A DNA stretch of 64,000 nt, taken from NCBI GenBank assembly GCA_037833965.1, contig AP031355.1, positions 9,573,501 through 9,637,500 on the forward strand. The letters are read 5' to 3'. This document shows positions 52,666 through 63,700 of this stretch, in pieces. Both the position numbers and the translations under genes were made by a program. Below the pieces are notes generated by a model. The model saw only the letters and a program-made list of their open reading frames with translations, was not told the origin of the DNA and did no database searches. Numbering within the stretch: the stretch's first letter is position 1; the number at the start of each line of letters is the position of its first letter. The stretch comes from Marchantia polymorpha subsp. ruderalis. Its lineage: Eukaryota; Streptophyta; Marchantiopsida; Marchantiales; Marchantiaceae.

Positions 52666-55600
52666 CTACACGCCTGCACGGAACCACACTACACTACACT
52701 CCGCGGAACCTGTACTACGTCTCCTGCGCGGCCGACTGCCGCGCACTAACTCCCTACCCTGCCAATCTTCCGCTCGACTGCGCAGTCCCAACCGCTGCAA
52801 CGCCGCGGACACCTCCCCTTCGAGGGCGGACATGGTATCCTGTGCCTTCGACAGAAAGGCATCGAGCTTCTTTGCTACCTTCCGCCGACTCCTACTGTCG
52901 CCTGACAACAACCCGGCTGCGCGCAATTCAAACTCACGCAGTGTGAGTTTCTCCTGCGCCTTCACTTCCCAGTGGGCGTAGCCCTTGAGACAGTGGGCGA
53001 CTCGCCTCGCCGTCTCCACCTTCGTGCGATCCGCCTCCTTCCTGCGATCCTCTTCAATTATCACTAATTGCGATTCGGCTTCAGCACGTTGCGCTCTCAA
53101 TTCGCCACACTCTGACTGTAACCTGCGGATTAACTCTTCATCCGCCTGCCGTGCGAGCTGACATTGTTCCAACAACCGCGTCTGTCGCACGAGCTCCTCT
53201 GACAAAATCCGATTCTGGGCCTGCTCAGAAATGAGTGCTTCCTTGACCTTCACCTGCTCCTTGGTGAGCTCGCCCAGTTTCTCATCCTTCATCTTCTCGG
53301 AGTGCTTGTAGAATTTCTGATTAAGCTTGTACTGACCCCACAAGCACGCATGCTTCTCCTTCAATTCCTTCAACTCCTGGTCCACTCTAGCTAATAGCTT
53401 GCTAGTGTGGACTTTAGTGCGAGTCCGCCTGCGCACTAACTCGATGTAAGATCCCGGCTGGAGTGGGTCGGCGTATTTATCGACCTTGCGATCCAAGTAC
53501 CGCAGCAACGGAATCACCTGCTCAGAGAGCGCCGCCGCCGGCGCTCCAACAATTTCCTCCTCCTCCTCCTCGGTGTCTTCTGCTCCTGACATTTCTTCCG
53601 TGGAGCCTCCGTCGTCATCATCCGAGTGGAGAATTTCAGTCGCCATTGATTGCGTCGGCGACTGCCCCGAGTGGGGCTGCACGTCATCAACGTGTGCTGC
53701 CTGCGAAGGCACGGCTGCAGCCTCGCTGCTCGTCGCCAAAATGTCTAAGGCGGAAAGCGAATGTACCCGTGCGGCATCCCCGTCGCTCGCTTGTTGATTG
53801 TCTACCGCATCCTCTCTGCCGCCGTCGTCCGCCGCCGAAGGCGATCCAGCGGAGGGTGACTGCGCGGGGTTTGATTGCGCATCGCGCATCGAGATTTCAT
53901 CCCGCGGACAGTCACTCCGCTCCTTCGTCTGTTGCTGCTCCCTTGATCGGTCCGTGGGGGCTGTGCCCGGCCCGTGCGCAGGCGCATTTGCCGGCGCCTT
54001 GTCCGCCGCAGGCGTAGCGCCGCGGACATCTATCGCCGAAGGCGACATGGCCGGGGGCCGCACGCCCGATGTTCCTTGGCCTATAGGCCCTACCGCCGAA
54101 GGCGCATCTATCGGCGGACTTCCCGCCGATGGTGCGGCCTCCGCACGCTCTCTGCTCGTATCTCCTCGGCTCGAAGGCCCTGGCGCCGAATACGCAAATT
54201 GCGGCGCGTGGTGCGCCGGAGGGTCTGGCCCCGAGGGCCGGTGTCTCGTAGGCGGTTCTTCCGCCGGCTCCTTCCCCTTCCTACGTTGGAACGGGGGTGA
54301 TTCTTGCCTGTGCACAGGCGGCACGTGTGGAGGTGTCCTGTGCACAGGCGACCTGTGCACAGGTGAGCGCCTGTGCACAGGCGGACTGCTCCTTCCCACG
54401 CGTAAGCGTAGATCCACGTCCACTTGTGTTCGCCGGTCCGCGGAGGCTCGTCCGTCCGCGGAGGTTCGCCTGTGCGCAAACGGAACATCTGTCCGCATCG
54501 CACGTGGTAACTCCGGAGGCCCTTGGCCCGTAGGCGGCCTCTCTCCCGTCGAGGTTGCAGCGTGGCCCGTTGCTCCTGCGGTCGTCCGCGCTTCCTTATG
54601 CCTCTCTGGCGACGCACTTCCTTTCTCCGTCGCAATCGTCGCCGTGTCTGCACTGTCGGCTGGTAACACTAGTCTGCGTGCCTTCTGCTTCGGCCGGCTG
54701 TATGGCTCGCACAGCGGCCGCGGTCGAATGGGAGCAGAGGGTTCTTGATGCTGCTCCTCTTCAGACTCTTCCCTCCATCGCCGCTTCCGCGGCACTCGTG
54801 CTGCAGGAGTGTGTCTCCCTTCGTCCCTCCGTCTTGATGGGGTAGAAGTCGGTGACTCCTCTGCATCAGTGTCGACCTCGTTCTCCCGCACATACTTCCC
54901 GGGATGGTCGATGGACAATGGCGGAAAATGTTCAAGCTCCGCCGCTGTCAAACAATTCCGCTGTCGATAAAAATTGATGAGGAAAGGAGAAAGATGGTTT
55001 AGAGTTCCCCCCTTCTCCTCAAACGCGTGCTGTCGCATCACCCTGTGCAGGATGCTCGCCCAGTGAATTGGAGTTCCCTCGATGACGCACTCCACAAAAG
55101 AGACCTGCCACAATGTGATGTAGCAGGCGCGGTGCGGCTGCAGTAATTGCATCAGCGCCGCGGACAAAGTCCGGCGAAATCGATCCTTGTAATCACGGGT
55201 CCTGTACCCATTCTTGGTAGACCTCCCGGTCTTGAACAGCTCCACAAATTGCGCCTCTTCTTGCTTGGTCACCTTGATGCTCTCACTGTCGAAAAGGAGA
55301 TGCCCTGGCATGCCAGCACATCTTCCCAACGCCTGCGCCCAATCTTGGACTGTCCACCGGTCAACATGCGGACGCAATCCGCGCGAGGGTGGTCCCTGTG
55401 GCTCTAGCCACTCGCGCACCATATTCGCACAGATGTAATTCCATCCCCATAGCAAGAAATCGAGCTTTCTTGCTATTAAGCGCTCCTCAAAAGCGCGCAG
55501 CCCGTTCTGCGGTAGGCGAAGTGGCACCATCCGCAATCTGCTCGGTCTCGTCATTGCGTTCCTGGGGTTCGCTCGCCCGCTCATTCTACTTCCGCACCGC

Positions 55601-55806
55601 CCGGGTTTCTTTCTCTCTCGGCAAACTCTAATCGCCCTCAATTCCAAATCACGCGCACTCACTTCTCCCTCAATCAACAAGAAATCTCCTGTGCGACGAC
55701 GTCGAGAATGTTCCGCAGCCAGCAGATGGATGCGCGCAGCGCGCACAAGAGATTGGAATCGCGAATTCAAGAATGGGACGTTCTCCGCCGCCCGGTCGAA
55801 GGTCAT
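52666..55806 (-). CDS. Intact 1,046-aa LTR-encoded protein, function unknown
   Basis: ATG at 55806 in ACCATGA context; TAG at 52666-52668. Residues 1-90 are basic. A conserved Trp/His-rich block (~95-300) includes W-G-W-N-Y-I-C-A-N, L-L-Q-P-H-R-A-C-Y-I-T-L-W-Q and G-T-P-I-H-W-A-S-I-L-H. This block is faintly reminiscent of plant transposon-associated domains of the Transposase_32 kind, a weak resemblance. About 314-735 is Pro/Ser/Arg/Ala-rich with APSA-type repeats. An acidic run (~738-757) precedes a long charged coiled coil (~775-1010). No CCHC knuckle, protease or polymerase is seen. The layout (folded N-part, disordered middle, coiled coil) would suit a structural or Gag-like protein, which is inference. 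It is the only undamaged complete copy here. Confidence 0.8.
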   Translation of the reverse strand: MTFDRAAENVPFLNSRFQSLVRAARIHLLAAEHSRRRRTGDFLLIEGEVSARDLELRAIRVCRERKKPGRCGSRMSGRANPRNAMTRPSRLRMVPLRLPQNGLRAFEERLIARKLDFLLWGWNYICANMVREWLEPQGPPSRGLRPHVDRWTVQDWAQALGRCAGMPGHLLFDSESIKVTKQEEAQFVELFKTGRSTKNGYRTRDYKDRFRRTLSAALMQLLQPHRACYITLWQVSFVECVIEGTPIHWASILHRVMRQHAFEEKGGTLNHLSPFLINFYRQRNCLTAAELEHFPPLSIDHPGKYVRENEVDTDAEESPTSTPSRRRDEGRHTPAARVPRKRRWREESEEEQHQEPSAPIRPRPLCEPYSRPKQKARRLVLPADSADTATIATEKGSASPERHKEARTTAGATGHAATSTGERPPTGQGPPELPRAMRTDVPFAHRRTSADGRASADRRTQVDVDLRLRVGRSSPPVHRRSPVHRSPVHRTPPHVPPVHRQESPPFQRRKGKEPAEEPPTRHRPSGPDPPAHHAPQFAYSAPGPSSRGDTSRERAEAAPSAGSPPIDAPSAVGPIGQGTSGVRPPAMSPSAIDVRGATPAADKAPANAPAHGPGTAPTDRSREQQQTKERSDCPRDEISMRDAQSNPAQSPSAGSPSAADDGGREDAVDNQQASDGDAARVHSLSALDILATSSEAAAVPSQAAHVDDVQPHSGQSPTQSMATEILHSDDDDGGSTEEMSGAEDTEEEEEEIVGAPAAALSEQVIPLLRYLDRKVDKYADPLQPGSYIELVRRRTRTKVHTSKLLARVDQELKELKEKHACLWGQYKLNQKFYKHSEKMKDEKLGELTKEQVKVKEALISEQAQNRILSEELVRQTRLLEQCQLARQADEELIRRLQSECGELRAQRAEAESQLVIIEEDRRKEADRTKVETARRVAHCLKGYAHWEVKAQEKLTLREFELRAAGLLSGDSRSRRKVAKKLDAFLSKAQDTMSALEGEVSAALQRLGLRSRAEDWQGRELVRGSRPRRRRSTGSAECSVVWFRAGV

Positions 55807-57052
55807 GGTCGGCCCTTGCTCGTGAAGAACGTCTCACTTGATGGCCGCGCCGGCTGTACGCTGGAACGGTCTTCGCTCTCACGCGCGGCTTCACGCTCCG
55901 CCGTCGTCGATTAAACTCTCACGCTCGAATTGGCGGATTTGAACTCCGCGAGCGTATTACCCTGCGGACATGGGGGCGTAGCGCCGAAGGCGAGTTTTCC
56001 GCCTTGCGCGGTACACTTGTTCGTACCGCCCCTCGGCCAATCCCCCTCTGCCTTGACGCGTGTGTCCGCATGTCGGACAAAAGTTCAACTCCTGCCTGTG
56101 CGCAGGCAGGAGCCTCGGCGGATTCTCCGCCGGCACGGAACTTCATCCTCCTGTGCACAGGCGTTCGCTTGTGCGCAGGCGAATTCCGTGCGCTACGTCG
56201 CGCTGGCGCGGAAGGCGTTGACCGTGGTCAGCCGTCTCCGTCCAGTCTGTCCGTTCCTTGTCTCTTCGTCGGCGCTTCCGCCGCCGCAACTCCGTCCGTC
56301 CAAGAGCGCATCCACCCTTCCCTTCCGCATGGTCCGTACCGATTTGATTACTCTGGCGGCTCTTCCGACGTACGCGGCGCCGCGCTGGCGCGGAAGGCGC
56401 CGTACACTTTCTACCTCACAAGGCGCATTTCTAGGGCCCAAGGCGGATTTTCCGCCAACGCCGAAGCGCCTGTGCACAGGCGAGCGCCTGTGCGTAGGCG
56501 GACTTCGCGCCTCCCCTAACCCTACTTCGCCTGTGCACAGGCGAATGCCTTCGTCCGCGCATAGGACAAAACTTGATTCCCCCTTCCGCGTAGGCGGAAT
56601 TCGCGCCGGTGGCGAACTCTTTCCGCCGTAGGCGACCGCCTCCGTTTCTTCCAATAGCGATAACTCCCTAAGTCCTCATCCGTTCCAAGCGTTCTTGGGC
56701 TCGTTGGAATCAGTGCGTTGAGCTCTTTCCAACGGGATCCTAACTTGGTCAAGGCGCCCGAGGGTTGACCTAATTATGGAGGGTTTCCCTACAGCCGCGG
56801 ACGCAACCTCCGAAGGCGGGTTTTGCGCCTTGCGCCGTAGAGATCCTAACTGCAGAGCTCGCAGGGAGGGTGGTGCCTGTCCTTACTGCTGCACCCCAAA
56901 TCCCAGATTCTACAAGATCCCTCGGGAATCCCCGCGATCTTCCGGATTCACTCTGTTTTGATGTACCGAAGGCTATTTACAATGCTGCCAGGGTACAGTT
57001 TTCCAAAAATGTTTTAATTTTCTCAAAATTGCCAAAAGTGGGGTACCACATG

Positions 57053-57063
57053 CCCCCCTCCTC
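57053..57063 (-). other. Polypurine tract, right element
   Basis: GAGGAGGGGGG on the minus strand, two bases before the LTR start at 57050; identical to 6447-6457. Confidence 0.85.
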
Positions 57064-57087
57064 AATTGTGAGCGCCCACGCGAACAC

Positions 57088-59075
57088 TCACATGTGGTTT
57101 TTCTTCAACCGCCACCCGTTCACTCGGGTGCCTAACAAATCGCTGGCCAGGTCCGCAAGTTGGATGGATCCATTCCGGAAGACTTCGACAACCCTGTAAG
57201 GTCCCATCCACCTTAGGTGCAGTTTGCCTGGGAATCTGGCATGCCTGCTGTCGTAGAGCAATGCCAAATCACCCGCCTGCAGTAGTACCGGTTTGATCTT
57301 TTTATCGTATCTCTCCTTTCGGCGGAGCTGGATTTTCCTGGTGCGATCTTCGGCGTCTCGTCTCCTCTCATCCAGCAGCGTGACCTCCTGTAACCTGTAG
57401 AGCTGACTCTCCTCTGCGCCCATCCTCTGCAAATCCAACGTTCGTTGGGTGGGTACTTCAAATTCGATCGGGAGGATCGGGTGTTGCCCATACACCAGAA
57501 AGTATGGTGTCTGTTTGGTCGTGATCTTCTCAGCTGTGCGGTACGCCCATAGAGCGGCTGCTAGCTTCGTATCCCAGTCGTGAGCGTGATTCACCGTGAC
57601 CTTGAGTAGTATTTTACACAGCAGACCATTGGACTTCTCCGTCAGTCCATTTGCCTTGGGATTGTATGGAGTAGTCTTATGGTGCTTGATGTGGAAATAC
57701 CGTGTCAGATCTTCGATGATCTGATTCAGAAAATGCGTGCCCCGGTCGCTGACTAGCTCTAAGGGACATCCGTAGCGTGTGATGATCGACTCAAACAAGA
57801 ATGCTGCCACTGTGGTAGCATCATCCCTTCTGGTGGCCCTGGCCTCTACCATTTTGGTGGCGTAGTCCGTTGCTACCAGAATGTAGCGCCTTCGTGTACT
57901 TCTAGTCACTGGTTGTATCGGCCCTACAAAGTCAATACCCCACTTTTCGAAAGGTGCTAGAGGCATGATGGGAGTCAGGGCCAGCGTGTTGTAGGCGTCG
58001 GTCTCCCCGTCCTCTGGCAACTGTCGCACTTGCGGATGTAATCGAGAACATCCTTAAACATGGTCGGCCACCAATACCCCGCATTTAGGATCTTTGTGAC
58101 CGTGTTCCTGGTGGCATAGTGTCCACCCGCCTCCTCTGTATGCATCGCACTCACTATTCTTGGTACCTCTGATTCCTCCAGGCATCTGCATAAGCGCTCA
58201 TCTGCCATCTTCTTGAACAAAACCCCCTGCTGGAGTTGGTACGGGCCTGCCTTATGAATAAAGACAGTTCGTTGTTCCAAATCCATGTCTTCGGGACACT
58301 GGAGGGTTAGCAGATATCGATACAGGTCGGCATAGCGGGACTCATGTCCTGCAGACAACTGAAATAACTCTTCATCTGGAAAATCGTCCACCAATTCCTC
58401 CTCTGTCGGCTGGGTCCATAATCGGGACAAGTAATCCGCATTTTCGTGGTGCACCCCTTTCCTGGTCTGGACTGTGTAGGTGAACTCTTGTAGTAACAAC
58501 ACCCACCTGGCGATCCGACCGGATAGGTCGGCTTTCTTGACTAGGTGTTGCAATGCGTAGTGGTCCACATGGAACACAAACTCGTAGCAGATTAGGTAGT
58601 GACGGAACTTCTTACAGGAGTACACCATCCCCAACGCTTCTCTCTCCGTCGTGGTGTACTTCCGCTCTGCTAGAGACAGCTGTCGGCTCGCGAAGTAGAT
58701 CGGGTAGTCCTTTTTGTTGTCATCCTTTTGACTCAGTACTACACCGATGGCGAATGCCGAGGTGTCAACGTAAACATGGAATGGTCGATTCCAGTCTGGA
58801 CTCCTTAGTACGGGAGCAGTCGTGAGTTTCGCTTTAAGAGTCTCAAATGCTGACTGCTGGTTCGCACCCCAAGCATAAGGCTCGTCCTTCTTCAACAACT
58901 TGGTCAGGTCCGCCGCCAGTATTGCATACAGGTGTATGAATCTTCGGTAGTAGCCCACATGACCCAGGAATGCTCGCAGCTCTCTTAGATTCGTGGGTGG
59001 CTCAAGCTCGAGTATAACCTTGACCTTCTCGATGTCCACCGCAATGCCGTCTGCCGAGACCCAACAAGATCCCAC
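57088..59075 (-). pseudogene. RT tail, RNase H and integrase, one frameshift
   Basis: Reverse-strand equivalent of 4434-6422, with the same RNase H and DDE integrase motifs. It is open from 59075 to about 57975. There a run of four C is reduced to three relative to the other copy (TGGCCCTGACT), shifting the frame just after the integrase zinc region. The catalytic core and C-terminus continue in the frame 58029-57088. This lesion is private to this copy. Confidence 0.88.
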
Positions 59076-59919
59076 TAGTCATAAAGAAAAAGCACTTCTC
59101 GGGATGCAGTGATAAACTGCTCTCTCTACATTTATCGAAGGTCTGCTTCAAGTGACTTAGGTGTTCAGACCGCTTCCCAAAGACACAGAAGTCATCTATG
59201 AATATTTCCAGGAACTTCCTCAGTTGTTCCTGAAAGATATTGGTCATCATCCGTTGAAAGGTGGCAGGCGCGTTGCACAGACCGAAGGGCATCTTGTGGT
59301 ATGCGTAAGTTCCCCAGTCGGTTGTGAACGTAGTTTTATCCTTGTCCTGTTCACGGATAGACACCTGATTGTAACCTGAGAACCCATCCAGGAAGCTATA
59401 ACATTCATGTCCTGCGACATGGTCTAGAATGGCATCCGTGAATGGTAACGGGTGATGATCCTTGCGTGTTGCTGCATTCAACTTCCGGAAATCCTGACAC
59501 ACTCGTATCTTACCCGTCAACTTCTTGGGTACGATAACAATCGGCGACACCCACTCACTGCTGAGCACAGGGTAAATAATACCAGCGCTCAAGTACTTAT
59601 CTATCTCCTCTTTAACTAGCAAGGAGTATTTTGGGTTGAGGCGATACTGGCGCTGTCGTATGGGTACTTAGTCGTCCAGTAAATCGATACGGTGCTCCCC
59701 ATACCGTGCAGGTATCCCCTTCATGTCTTCGATCTTCCAGGCGAAGACGTCGACATAATGGCTAAGGAATGCCTGTACTTTCCTTAGCTCATCTCCTCTC
59801 ACTGCGCTTGATACCTTCAAGCGCTTGCCGGGACTGAGTTGTACTTCGTGACAGTCACTAGGGTCGACAATGCCCTCGGTGTGACTCGTCTCACTCCTTC
59901 CCAGTCCCACAGTTAATTG
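59002..59919 (-). pseudogene. Reverse transcriptase with a stop and the shared frameshift
   Basis: Continues after the leaky TAG. TAA at 59668-59670 replaces a Ser codon before the RT core (private to this copy). The RT motifs (Q-D-F-R-K-L-N, F-L-D-G-F, F-I-D-D) are intact from 59622 onward. The frame then ends with the same shift at the G-I-L-L-G site as in the left copy (near 59055-59065). Confidence 0.87.
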
Positions 59920-59922
59920 CTA
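59914..59922 (-). promoter_or_regulatory. Leaky-stop context UAG CAA UUA, right copy
   Basis: Identical nonamer and position to 3587-3595. Its preservation in both copies, while other stops are private, is consistent with a functional stop. Confidence 0.65.
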
Positions 59923-60741
59923 TTCGTCTTCTGGCTGAATAGCTTCCGGCTCTTCTTCTTCTCCCACCGAACAGCAGGCAACGAATCCCACGAAATAATC
60001 GGATTCGGTACCACTGGAATCCGATCGCGCGGTCGACTCACTGTCCTCGCCCGATGTGTAACCTGCACTTGTCGATGGGGTCTCTCCTTCGTGTCTGACC
60101 CTATTCCAGGGCACCGTAATGGTTTTGGTCGGTTCCGAAGGATGGGGAAACTTAAGGCGATGCCTTCGCCAATCACATCTGACTTGTGCGCCATATAGCC
60201 ATGGTCGCCCGAGCAGAACGTCATAGCCCTGCTTCATCATCGGTTGAAGGATGATATACGTCAACCGAAAGTCCGCACCCCCGATGATTGTCTTGACATT
60301 GCGCAGCATACCTGCAGGCATTCTCCGCGTCTGATCCGCTAATCTCAACACACGCTTCGAGGGTTCGTATTGACTGAACCCCAAGGCTCTCGCTGTATCC
60401 TCCGTCATTATGTTGACTCCTGATCCAGAGTCGATTGGCACCCTGCGTACACAACACCCTGCTATTTCCACATCGATCTCTGGTGGCCCTTGGTCTTCGC
60501 TCTCCACTTGATATACTTGAGAGGATGTGGATGCGCGCGGCTTCCGCGGATGCCGTAGCGAAAGCATCAACATTCTCCGATACGTCTTATTGTCCTCCAA
60601 GAGCTGCTTGAACGTGATGTTCAATTTTGGACTCTCGAGATCTTCGACCAAGTCATACTGGGCGCGTTGGGTCGCCGAGGTCGGCGACGCTCTGCGAGGT
60701 TCCACGGTGGCTGCCAACTTCGCCCCAAGGAAGGATGTCAA
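59920..60741 (-). CDS. Aspartic protease region of pol, right copy
   Basis: About 274 codons, same motifs as 2768-3589 (D-S-G at ~104-106), and undamaged. It differs from the left copy by a few residues near the N-terminus (about 33-40). There is no ATG. The 5' side abuts an LTR in the opposite orientation at 60743, so its natural upstream gag is not visible. Confidence 0.85.
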   Translation of the reverse strand: MTSFLGAKLAATVEPRRASPTSATQRAQYDLVEDLESPKLNITFKQLLEDNKTYRRMLMLSLRHPRKPRASTSSQVYQVESEDQGPPEIDVEIAGCCVRRVPIDSGSGVNIMTEDTARALGFSQYEPSKRVLRLADQTRRMPAGMLRNVKTIIGGADFRLTYIILQPMMKQGYDVLLGRPWLYGAQVRCDWRRHRLKFPHPSEPTKTITVPWNRVRHEGETPSTSAGYTSGEDSESTARSDSSGTESDYFVGFVACCSVGEEEEPEAIQPEDE

Positions 60742-60742
60742 G

Positions 60743-63700
60743 TGTGGTACCCCACTTTTGGCAATTTTGAGGAAATTAAAACATTTTTGAAAAACTGTAC
60801 CCTGGCAGCATTGTAAATAGCCTTCGGTACATCAAAACAGAGTGAATCCGGAAGATCGCGGGGATTCTCGAGGGATCTTGTAGAATCTGGGATTTGGGAT
60901 GCCGCAGCAAGGACAGGCACCACCCTCCCTGCGAGCTCCGCAGTTAGGATCTCTACGGCGCAAGGCGCAAAACCCGCCTTCGGAGGCTGCGTCCGCGGCT
61001 GTAGGGAAACCCCCGTAATTAGGTAAACCCTTGGGCGCCTTGACCAAGTTAGGGTCCCGTTGGAAAGAGCTCGACGCGCTGATTCTAACGAGCCCAAGAA
61101 CGCTTGGAACGGACGAGGACTTAGGGAGTTATCGCTACTGGAAGAAACGGAGGCGGTCGCCTACGGCGGAAGGAGTTCGCCACCGGCGCGAATTCCGCCT
61201 ACGCGGAAGGGGGATTCAAGTTTTGTCCTATGCACGGACGAAGGCGTTCGCCTGTGCACAAGCGAAGTAGGGTTAGGGAAGGCGCGAAGTCCGCCTACGC
61301 ACAGCCGTTCGCCTGTGCACAGGCACTTCGGCGTCGGCGGAAAATCCGCCTTGGGCCCTAGAAATGCGCCTTGTGAGGTAGAAAGTGTACGGCGCCTTCC
61401 GCGCCAGCGCAGCGCCGCGTATGTCGGAAGAGCCGCCAGAGTAATCCAATAGGTACGGACCGTGCGGACGGCACGGGTGGATGCGCTCTTGGACGGACGA
61501 AGTTGCGGCGGCGGAAGCGCCGACGAAGAGACAAGGAACGGACAGACTGGACGGAGACGGCTGACCACGGTCAACGCCTTCCGCGCCAGCGCAGCGCCGC
61601 GGACGGAATTCGCCTGCGCACAGGCGAACGCCTGTGCACAGGAGGATGTTCAAGTTCCGCGCCGGCGGAGAATCCGCCGAGGCCCCTGCCTGCGCACAGG
61701 CAGGAGTTGAATTTTTGTCCGACATGCGGACACACGCGTCAAGGCAGCGGGAGATTGGCCGAGGGGCGGTACGAACAAGTGTACCGCGCAAGGCGGAAAA
61801 CTCGCCTTCGGCGCTACGCCCCCATGTCCGCAGGGCGACACGCTCGCGGAGTTCAAATCCGCCAATTCGAGCGTGAGAGTTTAATCGACGACGGCGGAGC
61901 GTGAAGCCGCGCGTGAGAGCGAAGACCGTTCCAGCGTACAGCCGGCGCGGCCATCAAGTGAGACGTTCTTCACGACCAAGAGTCGACCATGACCTTCGAC
62001 CGGGCGGCGGAGAACGTCCCATTCTTGAATTCGCGATTCCAATCTCTTGTGCGCGCTGCGCGCATCCATCTGCTGGCTGCGGACCATTCTCGACGTCGTC
62101 ACACAGGAGATTTCTTGTTGATTGAGGGAGAAGTGAGTGCGCGTGATTTGGAATTGAGAGCGATTAGAGTTTGCCGAGAGAGAAAGAAACGCGGACAGTG
62201 CGGAAGTAGAATGAGCGGGCGAGCGAACCCCAGGAACGCAATGACGAGACCGAGCAGATTGCGGATGGTGCCACTTCGCCTGCCGCAGAACGGGCTGCGC
62301 GCTTTCGAAGAGCGCTTAATAGCAAGAAAGCTCGATTTCTTGCTATGGGGATGGAATTACATCTGTGCGAATATGGTGCGCGAGTGGCTAGAGCCACAGG
62401 GACCACCCTCGCGCGGATTGCGTCCGCATGTCGACCGGTGGACAGTCCAAGATTGGGCGCAGGCGTTGGGAAGATGTGCTGGCATGCCAGGGCATCTCCT
62501 TTTCGACAGTGAGAGCATCAAGGTGACCAAGCAAGAGGAGGCGCAATTTGTGGAGCTGTTCAAGACCGGGAGGTCAACCAAGAATGGGTACAGGACCCGT
62601 GATTACAAGGATCGATTTCGCCGGACTTTGTCCGCGGCGCTGATGCAATTACTGCAGCCGCACCGCGCCTGCTACATCACATTGTGGCAAGTCTCTTTTG
62701 TGGAGTGCGTCATCGAGGGAACTCCAATTCACTGGGCGAGCATCCTGCACAGGGTGATGCGACAGCACGCGTTTGAGGAGAAGGGGGGAACTCTAAACCA
62801 TCTTTCTCCTTTCCTCATCAATTTTTATCGACAGCGGAATTGTTTGACATCGGCGGAGCTTGAACATTTTCCGCCATTGTCCGTCGACCATCCCGGGAAG
62901 TATGTGCGGGAGAACGAGGTCGATACTGATGCAGAGGAGTCACCGACTTCGACCCCATCAAGACGGAGGGACGAAGGGAGACACACTCCTGCAGCGCGAG
63001 TGCCGCGGAAGCGGCGATGGAGGGAAGAGTCTGAAGAGGAGCAGCATCAAGAACCCTCTGCTCCCATTCGACCGCGGCCGCTGTGCGAGCCATACAGCCG
63101 GCCGAAGCAGAAGGCACGCAGACTGGTGTTACCAGCTGACAGTGCAGACACGGCGACGATTGCGACGGAGAGAGGAAGTGCGTCGCCAGAGAGGCGAGAG
63201 GAAGCGCGGACGACCGCAGGAGCAACGGGCCACGCTGCAACCTCGTCGGGAGAGAGGCCGCCTACGGGCCAGGGGCCTCCGGAGTTACCACGTGCGATGC
63301 GGACAGATGTTCCGTTTGCGCACAGGCGAACCTCCGCGGACGGACGAGCCTCCGCGGACCGGCGAACACAAGTGGACGTGGATCTACGCTTACGCGTGGG
63401 AAGGAGCAGTCCGCCTGTGCACAGGCGCTCGCCTGTGCACAGGTCACCTGTGCACAGGCAAGAATCACCCCCGTTCCAACGTAGGAAGGGGAAGGAGCCG
63501 GCGGAAGAACCGCCTACGAGACACCGGCCCTCGGGGCCAGACCCTCCGGCGCACCACGCGCCGCAATTTGCGCCTTCGGCGCCAGGGCCTTCGAGCCGAG
63601 GAGATACGAGCAGAGAGCGTGCGGAGGCCGCACCATCGGCGGGAAGTCCGCCGATAGATGCGCCTTCGGCGGTAGGGCCTATAGGCCAAGGAACATCGGG

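Larger units (their letters stand above)
51655..57050 (-). mobile_element. Full-length 5.4-kb 3' LTR of the right element, with intact ORF
   Basis: On the minus strand it starts TGTGGTACCCC at 57050, next to the purine tract, and ends GGGTTATTACA at 51655; 5,396 bp. Layout from its 5' end: U3 with palindromes and one 125-bp module, ORF (55806 to 52666), TATA (52629-52621), hairpin (52617-52601), then R/U5 with (GT)11 (51853-51874). This is the reference copy for the family. It is inserted in S5. Confidence 0.94.
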
